A stretch of 64,000 bases of DNA from Lachnospiraceae bacterium KGMB03038 (GCA_007361935.1 CP041667.1:908001-972000), one strand, 5' to 3'. Numbered from the stretch's first letter, positions 24,016 to 33,205 are shown. Numbers and translations: made by a program. Notes: generated from the letters alone by a model not told the origin.

Positions 24016-25395
24016 ATGAAAAAACTTTCGATCAAAATGAAGGTGACCATATGGTATACGGTTTTTGTGGCTATTGTGGCGCTGTTTGCCCTTGGAGTCG
24101 TCGCGCTTTACGCGGGCCGGATGATCTGGTCAGAGCAGGAAAAAGAACTGCGGGAAGAGGTGGCGGAGTTCGCCGAGGAGCTGGAAGTGTCTGGAAGCGG
24201 CTATGTGACAGAAGAAGGACGGTTCTACGATGACGATATTGTGTTCAGTCTGTACAATGAAAGCGGAGCGCTGCTGGACGGAAACGTCCCGGCCTCTTTT
24301 CCAGAGAACACCACGTTAAAAAATGGTGTGGTCCAGACCATTTCGTCAGGAGAGCAGGAGTGGCTGACCTATGATATTGCTGTAGACTATGGCGGGGATC
24401 ATATGGTGTGGGTGCGGGGAATCACATATATGGGCCTGGCAATGACTATGTCGGGAGGACTTCTCATTGTTTCCTGTATCTTGATCCCGGTTCTGGTAGT
24501 CTTGGCCGCTGCCGGCGGATTCATCATTACAAAGCGGGCTTTTAAGCCGGTAGAAGATATCCAAAGAACAGCGGCTGAAATCGCGGGAAGCAAAGACCTG
24601 GCCCGTCGGATGCCCACAGAAGAGGCCAGCGGGGAGATCCGGGAACTGGCGGAAACTTTTAACGGTATGCTGGGGACGCTGGAATCGACCTTGGAGGACG
24701 AGAAGCGGTTTACGGCGGACGTATCCCATGAACTTCGGACGCCGGTATCGGTGATCATGGCTCAGGGAGAATACGCCATGCTGGAAGATTCCACGGAAGA
24801 AGAGCGGAAAGAGGCGCTGGAGATCATTGTAGGACAGGCCAAGAAAATGTCTGCCATGATCGCCCAGCTTCTGGAAATGGCAAGAAGAGAAAAGAGCGCC
24901 GGACCGGCGGGAAGAGAGAAGGTAGACCTGGGAGAGATCGTGAATCTTGCGGCGGAAGAACTAAAAGATCTGTCCGGAGAGAAGCGGATCACTATCACAA
25001 GCGACAGCGAGCAGGAATTGTATGTCTGGGGAGAGCAGACGGCATTTACCCGGATCTTCATGAACCTGGTAACAAACGCGGTCCAGTACGGGAAAGAAGG
25101 GGGCCATGTGTGGCTTAAAGCGTGGAAAGAAGGAGAAGAAGTCCTGTGCAGCGTGAGAGATGACGGGATCGGCATCGGGCCGGAGGAACTGCCCCACATT
25201 TTCCGCAGGTTTTACCGGGAGGATAAGTCGCGGACCGGCCGGGCGGAGGCGCACGCGGGATTGGGATTGTCTATGGTAAAGCATCTGACTGAGAATTTCG
25301 GTGGAACTATCCAGGTATACAGCCAGAAGGAGAAAGGCACTACCTTTGTACTGCATTTTCCCGCTTTACGAAATCCAGACAATCCGTTACAATAG
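24016..25395 (+). CDS. Sensor histidine kinase
   Basis: A 459-residue membrane kinase in the ArlS/CssS style. Two membrane segments (about residues 9-32 and 145-175) flank an extracellular domain of about 110 residues rich in acid. A HAMP domain follows (about 176-228), the H-box DVSHELRTPVSV with His238, then a full HATPase domain with N box (NLVTNAVQYG), G1 (DDGIGI), F box (FRRFYRED) and G2 (GLGLSMVKHL). It is the partner of the regulator 12 bases upstream. The signal is unknown. Confidence 0.92.
   Translation: MKKLSIKMKVTIWYTVFVAIVALFALGVVALYAGRMIWSEQEKELREEVAEFAEELEVSGSGYVTEEGRFYDDDIVFSLYNESGALLDGNVPASFPENTTLKNGVVQTISSGEQEWLTYDIAVDYGGDHMVWVRGITYMGLAMTMSGGLLIVSCILIPVLVVLAAAGGFIITKRAFKPVEDIQRTAAEIAGSKDLARRMPTEEASGEIRELAETFNGMLGTLESTLEDEKRFTADVSHELRTPVSVIMAQGEYAMLEDSTEEERKEALEIIVGQAKKMSAMIAQLLEMARREKSAGPAGREKVDLGEIVNLAAEELKDLSGEKRITITSDSEQELYVWGEQTAFTRIFMNLVTNAVQYGKEGGHVWLKAWKEGEEVLCSVRDDGIGIGPEELPHIFRRFYREDKSRTGRAEAHAGLGLSMVKHLTENFGGTIQVYSQKEKGTTFVLHFPALRNPDNPLQ
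25365..25393 (+). promoter_or_regulatory. Promoter of the cyclophilin gene
   Basis: TTTACG (25365-25370), 17-base spacer, TACAAT (25388-25393), within the end of the kinase gene. Confidence 0.5.
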
Positions 25396-25435
25396 ATAAT
25401 AAAGTTTTAGAGATACAAAAAGGAAGGTATGAATT

Positions 25436-25954
25436 ATGGCAAATCCAATTGTTACAATTGAAATGGAAAATGGAGATATCATGAAGGCAGAGCTTTATCC
25501 GGATATTGCTCCAAATACAGTGAATAATTTTATCTCATTGGTGAAGAAAGGGTATTATGACGGTTTGATCTTCCATCGGGTGATCAATGGATTTATGATC
25601 CAGGGAGGCTGCCCGGAAGGAAGAGGAACCGGCGGGCCGGGCTATCACATCAAGGGAGAGTTCTCTCAAAATGGGGTGGAGAATCCGCTGGCTCACACAG
25701 AGGGGGTCCTTTCTATGGCAAGGGCTATGCATCCGAATTCAGCAGGGTCCCAGTTCTTTATCATGCATAAGACGTCACCCCATCTGGACGGAGCTTACGC
25801 GGCTTTCGGAAAGATCATTGAGGGCATGGATGTGGTCAATAAGATCGCGGAAACTCAGACCGACTATCAGGATCGTCCGTTAACTGAGCAGAAGATGAAG
25901 AAGGTTACGGTAGACACCATGGGTGTGGACTATCCGGAGCCAGAGAAAGAATAG
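25436..25954 (+). CDS. ppi: Cyclophilin-type peptidyl-prolyl isomerase
   Basis: A 172-residue cytosolic cyclophilin. Key active-site residues are present: FHRVINGFMIQGG (with the catalytic Arg), GSQFFIMHKTSPHLDGAYAAFGKI (with Phe, Trp replaced by His/Leu region, and His). No signal peptide. It catalyses cis-trans isomerisation of X-Pro bonds. AAAGGAAGG lies upstream of ATG 25436. The next gene follows after 16 bases. Confidence 0.92.
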   Translation: MANPIVTIEMENGDIMKAELYPDIAPNTVNNFISLVKKGYYDGLIFHRVINGFMIQGGCPEGRGTGGPGYHIKGEFSQNGVENPLAHTEGVLSMARAMHPNSAGSQFFIMHKTSPHLDGAYAAFGKIIEGMDVVNKIAETQTDYQDRPLTEQKMKKVTVDTMGVDYPEPEKE

Positions 25955-25970
25955 AGGAACCAGCAAACAG

Positions 25971-26903
25971 ATGGAACGATTTTATCAAAATACGGCAGTC
26001 AGGGTCATCCTGGCATTGGTGTGCTGCGCCTTATGGGGCAGCGCATTTCCGTGTGTAAAAATCGGATATGAAATGTTTCAGGTGACGGGAGCGGGCAGTC
26101 AGATTTTATTTGCGGGCTGCCGCTTTTTCCTGGCGGGAGTTCTTACATTCTTAATGGCCTGTCTGCTGGAGCGGCGGGTCGTGAGGATCAAACGATCTTC
26201 CGTGCCTTATGTATTTGGACAGGGAGTCCTTCAGACCACGATCCAGTATGTCTGCTTTTATATTGGGCTTTCAAATACCACTGGATCCAAGGGATCGGTG
26301 ATCAATGCCTCGAACGCCTTTTTTTCTATTATTATGGCGCATTTTCTGCTGAAATCAGAGAAGATCACTTGGAGGAAGGCCCTTGGCTGTGTGGTCGGTT
26401 TCGCGGGAGTGATCGTGATCAATCTGGCGCCGGGCGCTTGGGGAAGCGGCTTCCATCTGGCGGGAGAGGGGCTGATCCTGCTCTGCTCCTTTGCCTACGG
26501 GACCAGTTCTGTTACCTTGAAAATGATTTCTGATAAGGAAAGTCCAGCCGCGATCACGGCGTATCAGCTATTGTTTGGAGGCGCGCTTTTGATCCTGATC
26601 GGAGTGATGACGGGAGGAAGAGTAGGGCATTTTACACTTAAGTCCGCGGCGCTCCTATTTTATCTGGCCTTATTATCCACGATCGCCTTTACCTTGTGGG
26701 CAGAACTTTTGAAATATAATCCGGTAGGCCGGGTGGCGGTATTCGGCTTTAGTATTCCAGTATTTGGAGTAGCGCTGTCAGCGCTGCTGCTGGGGGAAGA
26801 TATTTTCCGGTTTCAAAATCTGGCGGCCCTTGTATTGGTAAGTCTGGGGATTATTGCGGTGAATCTGCCGCCTTGCAAAAAGACCGGGGATAACGTACAA
26901 TAG
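25971..26903 (+). CDS. DMT-superfamily (EamA) transporter
   Basis: A 310-residue protein with ten membrane segments in two EamA repeats; NASNAFFSIIMAHFLL and the late PVGRVAVFGFSIPVFGVALSALLL are typical. These are drug/metabolite exporters; substrate unknown. I use ATG 25971 (MERFYQN) behind AGAGGAA, not the upstream GTG 25923, which lies inside the cyclophilin gene. The ECF ATPase follows after 31 bases, so it may head or join that operon. Confidence 0.85.
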   Translation: MERFYQNTAVRVILALVCCALWGSAFPCVKIGYEMFQVTGAGSQILFAGCRFFLAGVLTFLMACLLERRVVRIKRSSVPYVFGQGVLQTTIQYVCFYIGLSNTTGSKGSVINASNAFFSIIMAHFLLKSEKITWRKALGCVVGFAGVIVINLAPGAWGSGFHLAGEGLILLCSFAYGTSSVTLKMISDKESPAAITAYQLLFGGALLILIGVMTGGRVGHFTLKSAALLFYLALLSTIAFTLWAELLKYNPVGRVAVFGFSIPVFGVALSALLLGEDIFRFQNLAALVLVSLGIIAVNLPPCKKTGDNVQ

Positions 26904-26934
26904 GAACAACAACCACTGGGAGGCGTTGAGATTG

Positions 26935-27798
26935 ATGGATAGACAGACGGATATGGTGCAGGCAGAACAACTGATATTCGAGTATGAGAAACGGGATGAA
27001 GAAGGCAACGTGATCGGCGCTTCCCGTGCCATTGACAAGGTGGATCTGGATGTGAAAGAAGGACAGTTTATTGCCATCTTAGGCCACAATGGTTCTGGAA
27101 AATCTACGCTGGCAAAGCATATAAACGCCATTCTTGTGCCAACAGAGGGAACAATCTGGGTAGATGGAAAGGATACGAAAGATCCGGAGGAATTGTGGAA
27201 TGTGCGCCAAAGCGCCGGTATGGTCTTTCAAAATCCAGATAACCAGATCATTGGTACTGTAGTGGAAGAGGATGTGGGGTTTGGACCGGAAAATCTGGGA
27301 GTCCCTACGGATGAGATCTGGCAGAGAGTGGAGGAAAGTCTAAAAGCGGTGGGTATGCTTTCTTACCGCCATCATTCTCCTAACAAATTGTCAGGAGGGC
27401 AGAAACAGCGGGTGGCCATTGCCGGGGTTGTAGCTATGGAACCAAAGTGTATTGTTTTGGACGAGCCTACCGCAATGCTGGATCCTATGGGACGCAAAGA
27501 AGTCCTTAAAACCGTACAGAAACTGCGGGAGCAAAAACAGGTAACAGTGATTCTGATCACTCACTATATGGAAGAAGTGGTGGATGCGGATAGAATTTAT
27601 GTAATGGATCACGGGCATGTTGTCATGGAGGGAACGCCAAGAGAGATATTCTCAAGAGTAGAGGAACTAAAAAACTACCGGCTGGACGTGCCTCAGGTGA
27701 CGATCCTGGCGGATGAACTTAAGAAACGGGGACTGGATCTCCCGGCAGGGATCTTGAAAAAGGAAGAATTGGTGGAAGCATTATGTCAATTAAAATAG
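26935..27798 (+). CDS. ecfA1: Energy-coupling factor ATPase EcfA1
   Basis: About 287 residues, an ABC ATPase of the ECF type with Walker A GHNGSGKST, Q-loop FQNPDNQIIG, ABC signature LSGGQKQRVAIAG, Walker B CIVLDEPTAMLDP and the H-loop LITHYMEE. FQNPDNQ and VEEDVGFGPENLG are hallmarks of EcfA (CbiO). It pairs with EcfA2 and EcfT to drive many vitamin S components, including the RibU in this window. ATG 26935 is the likely start (TTG 26932 is also close to the GGGAGGCG site). It overlaps ecfA2 by 16 bases. Confidence 0.93.
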   Translation: MDRQTDMVQAEQLIFEYEKRDEEGNVIGASRAIDKVDLDVKEGQFIAILGHNGSGKSTLAKHINAILVPTEGTIWVDGKDTKDPEELWNVRQSAGMVFQNPDNQIIGTVVEEDVGFGPENLGVPTDEIWQRVEESLKAVGMLSYRHHSPNKLSGGQKQRVAIAGVVAMEPKCIVLDEPTAMLDPMGRKEVLKTVQKLREQKQVTVILITHYMEEVVDADRIYVMDHGHVVMEGTPREIFSRVEELKNYRLDVPQVTILADELKKRGLDLPAGILKKEELVEALCQLK

Positions 27799-28637
27799 AG
27801 CATTTGAATTATATATACAGTCCTGGGACGGCGTATGAAAGACAGGCGCTCAAAGACATCTGCCTGGAGCTTCCCCATGGAGAATTTGTTGGGATCATCG
27901 GCCATACGGGTTCCGGGAAATCTACATTGATCCAGCATTTGAACGGGCTGATCAAGGCCACCAGCGGGAAGATCTATTATAATGGAGAGGACATTTACCA
28001 GGAAGGGTACGATATGAAGGCTTTGAGAAGCCAGGTGGGCCTGGTCTTCCAGTATCCAGAGCATCAGTTGTTTGAAGTGGACGTGATGACGGATGTGTGC
28101 TTTGGCCCTAAGAATCTGGGACTTGGCCCGGAAGAATGTAAGGAACGGGCGCTGGAGGCCCTGCGGCTGGTGGGCCTGAAGGAGAAATATTATAAATCTT
28201 CGCCTTTTGAATTATCGGGAGGCCAGAAACGGCGGGCCGCCATAGCGGGAGTCCTGGCTATGCATCCTAAGGTGCTGGTCCTGGATGAACCGACAGCCGG
28301 ACTGGACCCTAAGGGAAGAGACGATATCCTGGATCAGATCGCATATCTCCATCAGGAGACGGATATGACGGTGATCCTGGTTTCCCACAGCATGGAAGAT
28401 ATCGCCAAATACGCCGACCGTATCGTGGTGATGAACCAGGGAGAGGTTCTTTATAATGATACGCCCCGGAAAGTATTTGCCCACTATCAGGAACTGGAAC
28501 AGGTGGGGCTTGCGGCGCCCCAGGTAACTTATATCATGCATGATCTAAAGGAAAAAGGATTTCCGGTCAGCGTTCATGTAACTACGGTACAGGAAGCGGC
28601 AGATGAGATCATGAAAGCACTGGAGAGGGAAGCATGA
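27783..28637 (+). CDS. ecfA2: Energy-coupling factor ATPase EcfA2
   Basis: A 284-residue ABC ATPase: Walker A GHTGSGKST, Q-loop FQYPEHQLFE, signature LSGGQKRRAAIAG, Walker B VLVLDEPTAGLDP, H-loop LVSHSMEDI. The FQYPEHQLFE motif is the EcfA2 (CbiO2) variant. It starts within the end of ecfA1 and ends 4 bases into ecfT, so all three chains are made together. Confidence 0.93.
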   Translation: MSIKIEHLNYIYSPGTAYERQALKDICLELPHGEFVGIIGHTGSGKSTLIQHLNGLIKATSGKIYYNGEDIYQEGYDMKALRSQVGLVFQYPEHQLFEVDVMTDVCFGPKNLGLGPEECKERALEALRLVGLKEKYYKSSPFELSGGQKRRAAIAGVLAMHPKVLVLDEPTAGLDPKGRDDILDQIAYLHQETDMTVILVSHSMEDIAKYADRIVVMNQGEVLYNDTPRKVFAHYQELEQVGLAAPQVTYIMHDLKEKGFPVSVHVTTVQEAADEIMKALEREA

Positions 28638-29458
28638 TTCGAGATATTACGATTGGACAATATTATCCCGCAAAAAGTATACTGCACAGACTGAATCCAA
28701 GAGTGAAGATCGTGTGTACCCTTTTGTATCTGGTTTCTTTGTTTTTATTTCGGAGTATTCCGGGCTATCTGGCGACAACGGTGTTTCTGATCGCGGTCAT
28801 CCGCATGTCGAAAGTGCCCTTGTCCTATATTATGAAAGGGCTGAAGCCGATCATTTTCCTGCTTTTGATCACGGTTTTGTTCAATCTGTTTTTGACCAGA
28901 AGCGGGGAAGTGCTCTTTCAGAAATGGATCTTTACGATTACGGCGGGAGGGCTTCAGACGGCAGTATATATGGGAATCCGGCTGATCTATCTGATCATCG
29001 GTTCCTCTTTGATGACATTTACCACAACGCCCAATGAACTGACGGACGGGATCGAGGCGCTGCTTGGGCCGCTCAAGAAGCTCCGTGTGCCGGTCCACGA
29101 GGTGGCCATGATGATGTCCATAGCCCTGCGGTTCATCCCGATCCTTCTGGAAGAGACCGATAAGATCATGAAAGCCCAGATTGCCAGAGGCGCAGATCTG
29201 GAAAGCGGCAATCTGATCCAGCGAGCCAAAAGCATGATTCCGATCCTGGTACCCTTGTTCGTGTCCGCGTTCCGGCGGGCCAATGATTTGGCGATGGCTA
29301 TGGAGTCCCGATGCTACCGGGGCGGTGAGGGAAGAACCAAGATGAAACCGCTGAGGTATCGGAGCAGAGATTATATTGCGTATATTGTTGTAATTGTTTA
29401 TGTAATAGCGGTGGTACTGATCGGAAGGTACGTGCCACTGCATATCTGGGTGTTTTAA
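28634..29458 (+). CDS. ecfT: Energy-coupling factor transmembrane protein EcfT
   Basis: A 274-residue membrane protein with about five to six membrane segments, the scaffold that joins the ATPases to exchangeable S components. The coupling-helix signatures are present: ARGADLESGNLIQRAKSMI (Ala-Arg-Gly motif 1) and SRCYRGGEGRTKM region (motif 2, with the typical M-x-x-R-G). It overlaps ecfA2 by 4 bases. A perfect hairpin follows the stop and truA comes next, the usual clostridial order. Confidence 0.93.
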   Translation: MIRDITIGQYYPAKSILHRLNPRVKIVCTLLYLVSLFLFRSIPGYLATTVFLIAVIRMSKVPLSYIMKGLKPIIFLLLITVLFNLFLTRSGEVLFQKWIFTITAGGLQTAVYMGIRLIYLIIGSSLMTFTTTPNELTDGIEALLGPLKKLRVPVHEVAMMMSIALRFIPILLEETDKIMKAQIARGADLESGNLIQRAKSMIPILVPLFVSAFRRANDLAMAMESRCYRGGEGRTKMKPLRYRSRDYIAYIVVIVYVIAVVLIGRYVPLHIWVF

Positions 29459-29462
29459 TTGT

Positions 29463-29505
29463 AATTTGGGACGTAGTATTTTGCAAAAATACTACGTCCC
29501 AAATT
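29463..29505. repeat. Perfect 20-bp inverted repeat between ecfT and truA
   Basis: The arms at 29463-29482 (AATTTGGGACGTAGTATTTT) and 29486-29505 are exactly complementary, with a three-base loop GCA. No T run follows on either strand, so it does not look like a standard terminator. Transcribed, it would form a very stable hairpin directly after the ecfT stop. Confidence 0.8.
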
Positions 29506-29535
29506 GAAAGATGCCCTGTACCCAATGGAGGTTCT

Positions 29536-30291
29536 ATGAAAAGAGTCAGAATTGTTGTCGCTTATGACGGAACGGATTACTGCGGCTGGCAGATCCAGCC
29601 CAATGGGGTTACGATTGAGGAGGTTTTGAATAAGTGTCTGAAGGCGCTGACGGGAGAGGAAATCCGGGTGATCGGCGCGAGCCGTACGGATTCCGGGGTT
29701 CATGCTCTGGGGAATGTGGCGGTGTTTGACACGGAGTCCAGGATTCCGCCGGAGCGGATGGCTTACGCTATGAATCAGCGGCTGCCGGAGGATATTGTTG
29801 TGGTCCGGTCGGAAGAGGTGCCTCTTGACTGGCATCCCCGCTATCAGTCCCAGATCAGAAAGACTTATGAATATCATATTTACAACGCGAAATCCAAGAA
29901 CCCGCTGCGTCGGCGTTATGCCGCGTTCGTTTCTTTTCCTCTGGATATCGAAAAGATGCGGGAAGGGGCGGCATATCTTATGGGAACCCATGATTTTGCA
30001 AGTTTCTGCTGTATCCGCTCTAATGTGGAAGATACCGTGCGGACCATTGACGACATACAGATCCGGCAGGAAGGGCCGGAGATCACGCTGAAGGTCAGCG
30101 GAAGCGGCTTTTTATACAACATGGTGCGGATCATTGCCGGAACACTGATCCGGGTGGGAAGAGGTTTCTATACTCCGGAGATGGTCCGGGAGATCCTGGA
30201 AGCGCGGGAGCGGACGTCAGCCGGAGTGACAGCGCCGCCGGAAGGGTTGGTTTTAGTGGAGGTGTGTTATGGAGAATCGGATCTATTTTGA
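29536..30291 (+). CDS. truA: tRNA pseudouridine(38-40) synthase TruA
   Basis: A 251-residue pseudouridine synthase for positions 38-40 of the tRNA anticodon arm. The catalytic Asp52 is in GASRTDSGVHALGN; other family parts are YDGTDYCGWQIQPNG at the start and GSGFLYNMVRIIAGTLIRVG near residue 195. A TGGAGG site precedes ATG 29536. The following gene begins inside its last 23 bases. Confidence 0.95.
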   Translation: MKRVRIVVAYDGTDYCGWQIQPNGVTIEEVLNKCLKALTGEEIRVIGASRTDSGVHALGNVAVFDTESRIPPERMAYAMNQRLPEDIVVVRSEEVPLDWHPRYQSQIRKTYEYHIYNAKSKNPLRRRYAAFVSFPLDIEKMREGAAYLMGTHDFASFCCIRSNVEDTVRTIDDIQIRQEGPEITLKVSGSGFLYNMVRIIAGTLIRVGRGFYTPEMVREILEARERTSAGVTAPPEGLVLVEVCYGESDLF

Positions 30292-31423
30292 CAATGGGAG
30301 TACGTCCTGGCCCAAGGCGCCCGGTGTGGCGCAAGCAGTGGAAAAGCTTTTGACGGAAGGCGCTTTCAACATTAACAGGGGAAACTATGAGGGAGCTTAT
30401 GAGGTGGAAGGAATGGTGCTTGAGACCAGAGACCAGCTTGCGGACTTGTTCCAGGCCCCTTCCTCCAGAAATGTGATCTTCACGCCAGGTATTACCTATT
30501 CCTTGAATTACTTTATCAAAGGTTTTCTGCGGTCAGGGGATCATGTGATCATTACCGGGATCGAACACAATGCGGTCATGCGGCCTCTGTGGCAGATGAA
30601 AGCGGAAGGAGTGGCCTTCGATGTGGCAAAAACAGATGAGGAAGGAACGGTGGACCCGGAGAGTGTGGAAAAATTGATCCGCAAAGAGACGAAAGCGGTC
30701 ATTGTTTCTCATGCGTCCAATGTATGCGGAACCATTGTGCCGCTCCGGGAAATCGGAGAAATCTGCCGCCGCCATCACATATTTTTTGTGGTGGACAGCG
30801 CCCAGAGCGCTGGAACGCTGGAAATCAATATCAAAGAATGGGGGATTGATTTTCTCACCTTTACAGGACATAAAGGACTGCTTGGACCTCAGGGGATCGG
30901 TGGTTTTGTGGTGTCGGAAGAATTGGATCAGGAGATGGCCCCGCTGATCGCGGGCGGAACAGGAAGCCAGTCGGATTCTTATGAGATGCCCCGGATGCTT
31001 CCGGATAAATATGAAAGCGGGACCATGAACCTGCCTGGGATCGCGGGCCTTCATGCCGCCTTATCCTATCTTCAGGCAGCAGGGATCTCCCGGATTTATG
31101 AAAAGAAAATGGAGCTGACCGGATATTTTCTGGAACAGACAAGAGAGATTCCGGATTTAAGAGTGGTGGGAAAGCAGGGGGTGCAGGACCGAACCGCGGT
31201 CGTGTCCATTGATTTTCAAAAGATAGACAACGCGCAGGCGGCTTTTGAGCTGGAGCAGCGGTATGGGATCATGACCAGAGTCGGCCTGCACTGCGCGCCT
31301 TTGGCCCATAAGACCCTGGGCAGTTATCCCAGGGGAACAGTCAGGTTTGCTTTTAGCGGGGCAAATACAAAGGATGAGATTGATATCTGTGTAAAAGGAA
31401 TTCGAGAATTGTTTTCAGTATAG
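30269..31423 (+). CDS. Class V aminotransferase / cysteine desulfurase
   Basis: A 384-residue PLP enzyme of the NifS/SufS/CsdB fold. PLP Lys202 is in TFTGHKGLLGPQG, with the His100 (GIEHNAVM) and Asp176 (VVDSAQS) that contact the cofactor, and the persulfide Cys342 in RVGLHCAPLAHKTLG. It would release sulfur (or selenium from selenocysteine) from cysteine as an enzyme-bound persulfide and leave alanine. No scaffold iscU/sufU is adjacent; instead a double-cubane Fe-S protein and a DUF3343 Se/S-carrier-like protein come next, which suggests a specialised use of the sulfur. It overlaps truA by 23 bases. Confidence 0.88.
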   Translation: MENRIYFDNGSTSWPKAPGVAQAVEKLLTEGAFNINRGNYEGAYEVEGMVLETRDQLADLFQAPSSRNVIFTPGITYSLNYFIKGFLRSGDHVIITGIEHNAVMRPLWQMKAEGVAFDVAKTDEEGTVDPESVEKLIRKETKAVIVSHASNVCGTIVPLREIGEICRRHHIFFVVDSAQSAGTLEINIKEWGIDFLTFTGHKGLLGPQGIGGFVVSEELDQEMAPLIAGGTGSQSDSYEMPRMLPDKYESGTMNLPGIAGLHAALSYLQAAGISRIYEKKMELTGYFLEQTREIPDLRVVGKQGVQDRTAVVSIDFQKIDNAQAAFELEQRYGIMTRVGLHCAPLAHKTLGSYPRGTVRFAFSGANTKDEIDICVKGIRELFSV

Positions 31424-31582
31424 AAACAGTCGATAAATTTTGGAAAACATAAGAAAAATCAATGATCCAAGGCGGTGGATTTCATTGTTTTGCTTTAGAA
31501 AACATGTTACGGTAAATCTAGTTCAGACAATTTGGCGCAGGCTGGATTGTATAGTCACGAAAGAAGCAAGGAGGAATGTAAA

Positions 31583-32857
31583 ATGGCTGATTACCGTAAA
31601 ATGTGGGAAGAACTGGGGATGGATCTGGAGACTCACGATCAATTGTGCGAAGTGCTTCCACAGGCGTTTGGGGATGTGTATCTATCCCAGGAAAACCGTC
31701 CGGAGGGCATGGATTACTATAATATGGTAGTCGCTGATATCCACGGGATCCGCCCGGCAGAGCTGATCGAACATCAGAAGAAAGGCGGAAAAGTCTTTGG
31801 AACTTTCTGCGTATATGTACCGGATGAGATCGTATTTGCGGCAGACGGGATCGCGACAGGTCTGTGCGGCGGTTCGCAGTTCTGGGTGCCGGGTGGGGAG
31901 AAAGTGCTGCCTACGAATACCTGCCCCTTGATCAAAGCGTCGGTGGGAGCAAGATTGGATCGGACTTGCCCGTTTTTCCGGATCGCGGATATCTATGTGG
32001 GCGAGACTACCTGCGATGGAAAGAAGAAAGCTTGGGAGATTCTGGGAGAGGACGTTCCGGTCTATGTGATGAACCTTCCTCAGATGAAGCGGGCGAAAGA
32101 CGTGCAGGCATGGGCGGAAGAGATCGCGGCTTTCAAAGATAAAGTGGAAGAAGTTACAGGAAATCAGGTGACAGCAGAGAAGCTGGCTGAAAGCATCCGC
32201 CTGATCAACGGAAAGAGAAAAGCCCTGGAACGCTTATATGAAACCCGGAAACAGGAGAATCTTCCGATCAGCGGACGGGATGCGCTTTTGATTTCTCAGA
32301 TCGCTTTCTATGACGATCCGGGGAGATTCACCCAGATGACGAACAAGCTGTGCGAAGAGCTGGAGCAGCGGGTGAAAGATGGCGTCAGCGTGTTTGAAAA
32401 AGGAACAAAACGGATCATGCTGACAGGTACGCCTCTGGCGATTCCAAACTGGAAGCTTCACAATATTGTAGAGACCAGCGGAGGAGCAGTTGTCTGTGAG
32501 GAAATGTGTACGGGAACCCGTTACTTTGAACACCAGGTGGATGAAAGCGGACGGACTCTGGAGGAGCAGATTCAGGCCCTGGCTGAAAGATATATGAACA
32601 TTAACTGCGCTTGTTTCACGCCAAACAGCGGAAGGATCGACGATATCCTGCGGCTGGCCAAAGAGTACAAGGTGGATGGGATCATTGATGTAAATCTGAA
32701 ATTCTGCGGCCTCTACGACACAGAAGGATACTTTGTAGAGCGGGCGATGAAAGAAGCGGGAATTCCGGTGCTTGGCATTGAGACAGACTATACGGATAGT
32801 GATGCGCAGCAGCTTCGTACGAGGGTAAGCGCGTTTATCGAGATGCTGAATAACTAG
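31583..32857 (+). CDS. 2-hydroxyacyl-CoA dehydratase family, double-cubane reductase
   Basis: About 424 residues, of the HgdB/BadG-partner fold (DUF/HGD-D family). Conserved Cys in TCPLIKASVG, RTCPFFRIAD, TTCDGKKKAWE, CEEMCTGTRYFE, NCACFTPNSGR and LKFCGLYDTEGY can carry clusters; this size and Cys set are typical of the double-cubane cluster protein (YjiM-like) rather than of a true two-subunit dehydratase, as no second subunit is present. Such proteins perform hard reductions when powered by an ATP-dependent activator, which is not in this window. I use ATG 31583 (MADYRK), 8 bases after AAGGAGG, over the upstream start at 31532. The DUF3343 gene follows after 27 bases. Confidence 0.85.
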   Translation: MADYRKMWEELGMDLETHDQLCEVLPQAFGDVYLSQENRPEGMDYYNMVVADIHGIRPAELIEHQKKGGKVFGTFCVYVPDEIVFAADGIATGLCGGSQFWVPGGEKVLPTNTCPLIKASVGARLDRTCPFFRIADIYVGETTCDGKKKAWEILGEDVPVYVMNLPQMKRAKDVQAWAEEIAAFKDKVEEVTGNQVTAEKLAESIRLINGKRKALERLYETRKQENLPISGRDALLISQIAFYDDPGRFTQMTNKLCEELEQRVKDGVSVFEKGTKRIMLTGTPLAIPNWKLHNIVETSGGAVVCEEMCTGTRYFEHQVDESGRTLEEQIQALAERYMNINCACFTPNSGRIDDILRLAKEYKVDGIIDVNLKFCGLYDTEGYFVERAMKEAGIPVLGIETDYTDSDAQQLRTRVSAFIEMLNN

Positions 32858-32884
32858 AGAGAAGAGTCAGAAGGAAGTGTCTGT

Positions 32885-33145
32885 ATGGATCAGATCCAGC
32901 ATTATGTGTTGTTTCCCAACCACGACAACGGGATGCGTCTGTATCAGGAATTAAAAAAGCTGGGATTAAAAGTGACGATCGCGCCAACACCCCGGTCTGC
33001 CAGCAAATGCTGCGGTATTTCCCTGATCGTGCAGGAGAAAGATCTGGACAGGATTCGTGCCTGTATCCGGGAACATGAAATAGAGATCTTGAAGATCGCG
33101 GCGATTAAACGGGATATCAACGCAAATAGAGACAAATATTGTTAG
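32885..33145 (+). CDS. DUF3343 putative Se/S-carrier-like protein
   Basis: An 86-residue DUF3343 protein. The family core is visible: HYVLFPNHDNGMRLYQELKKLG, TPRSASKCCGISL with a vicinal Cys-Cys-Gly, and a C-terminal Cys. The vicinal pair suggests it carries a sulfur or selenium atom bound to Cys. It sits directly after the double-cubane reductase and one gene away from the cysteine desulfurase, consistent with the same pathway. Function is inferred from family and neighbours. Confidence 0.85.
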   Translation: MDQIQHYVLFPNHDNGMRLYQELKKLGLKVTIAPTPRSASKCCGISLIVQEKDLDRIRACIREHEIEILKIAAIKRDINANRDKYC

Positions 33146-33162
33146 TAAAAAGATTCGGCTAT

Positions 33163-33205
33163 AAGGCCTGGATTTTGAGAGATATTCTCGAAATCCGGGC
33201 CTTTC
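33163..33205 (+). terminator. Terminator of the desulfurase-reductase-DUF3343 unit
   Basis: AAGGCCTGGATTT (33163-33175) pairs with AAATCCGGGCCTT (33191-33203) with one G-T pair. The T run is short. Confidence 0.65.

Noticed and set aside
31440..31730. 96-codon ORF upstream of the double-cubane gene
   Set aside because: It overlaps the real reading frame in another phase, and lacks a ribosome binding site.
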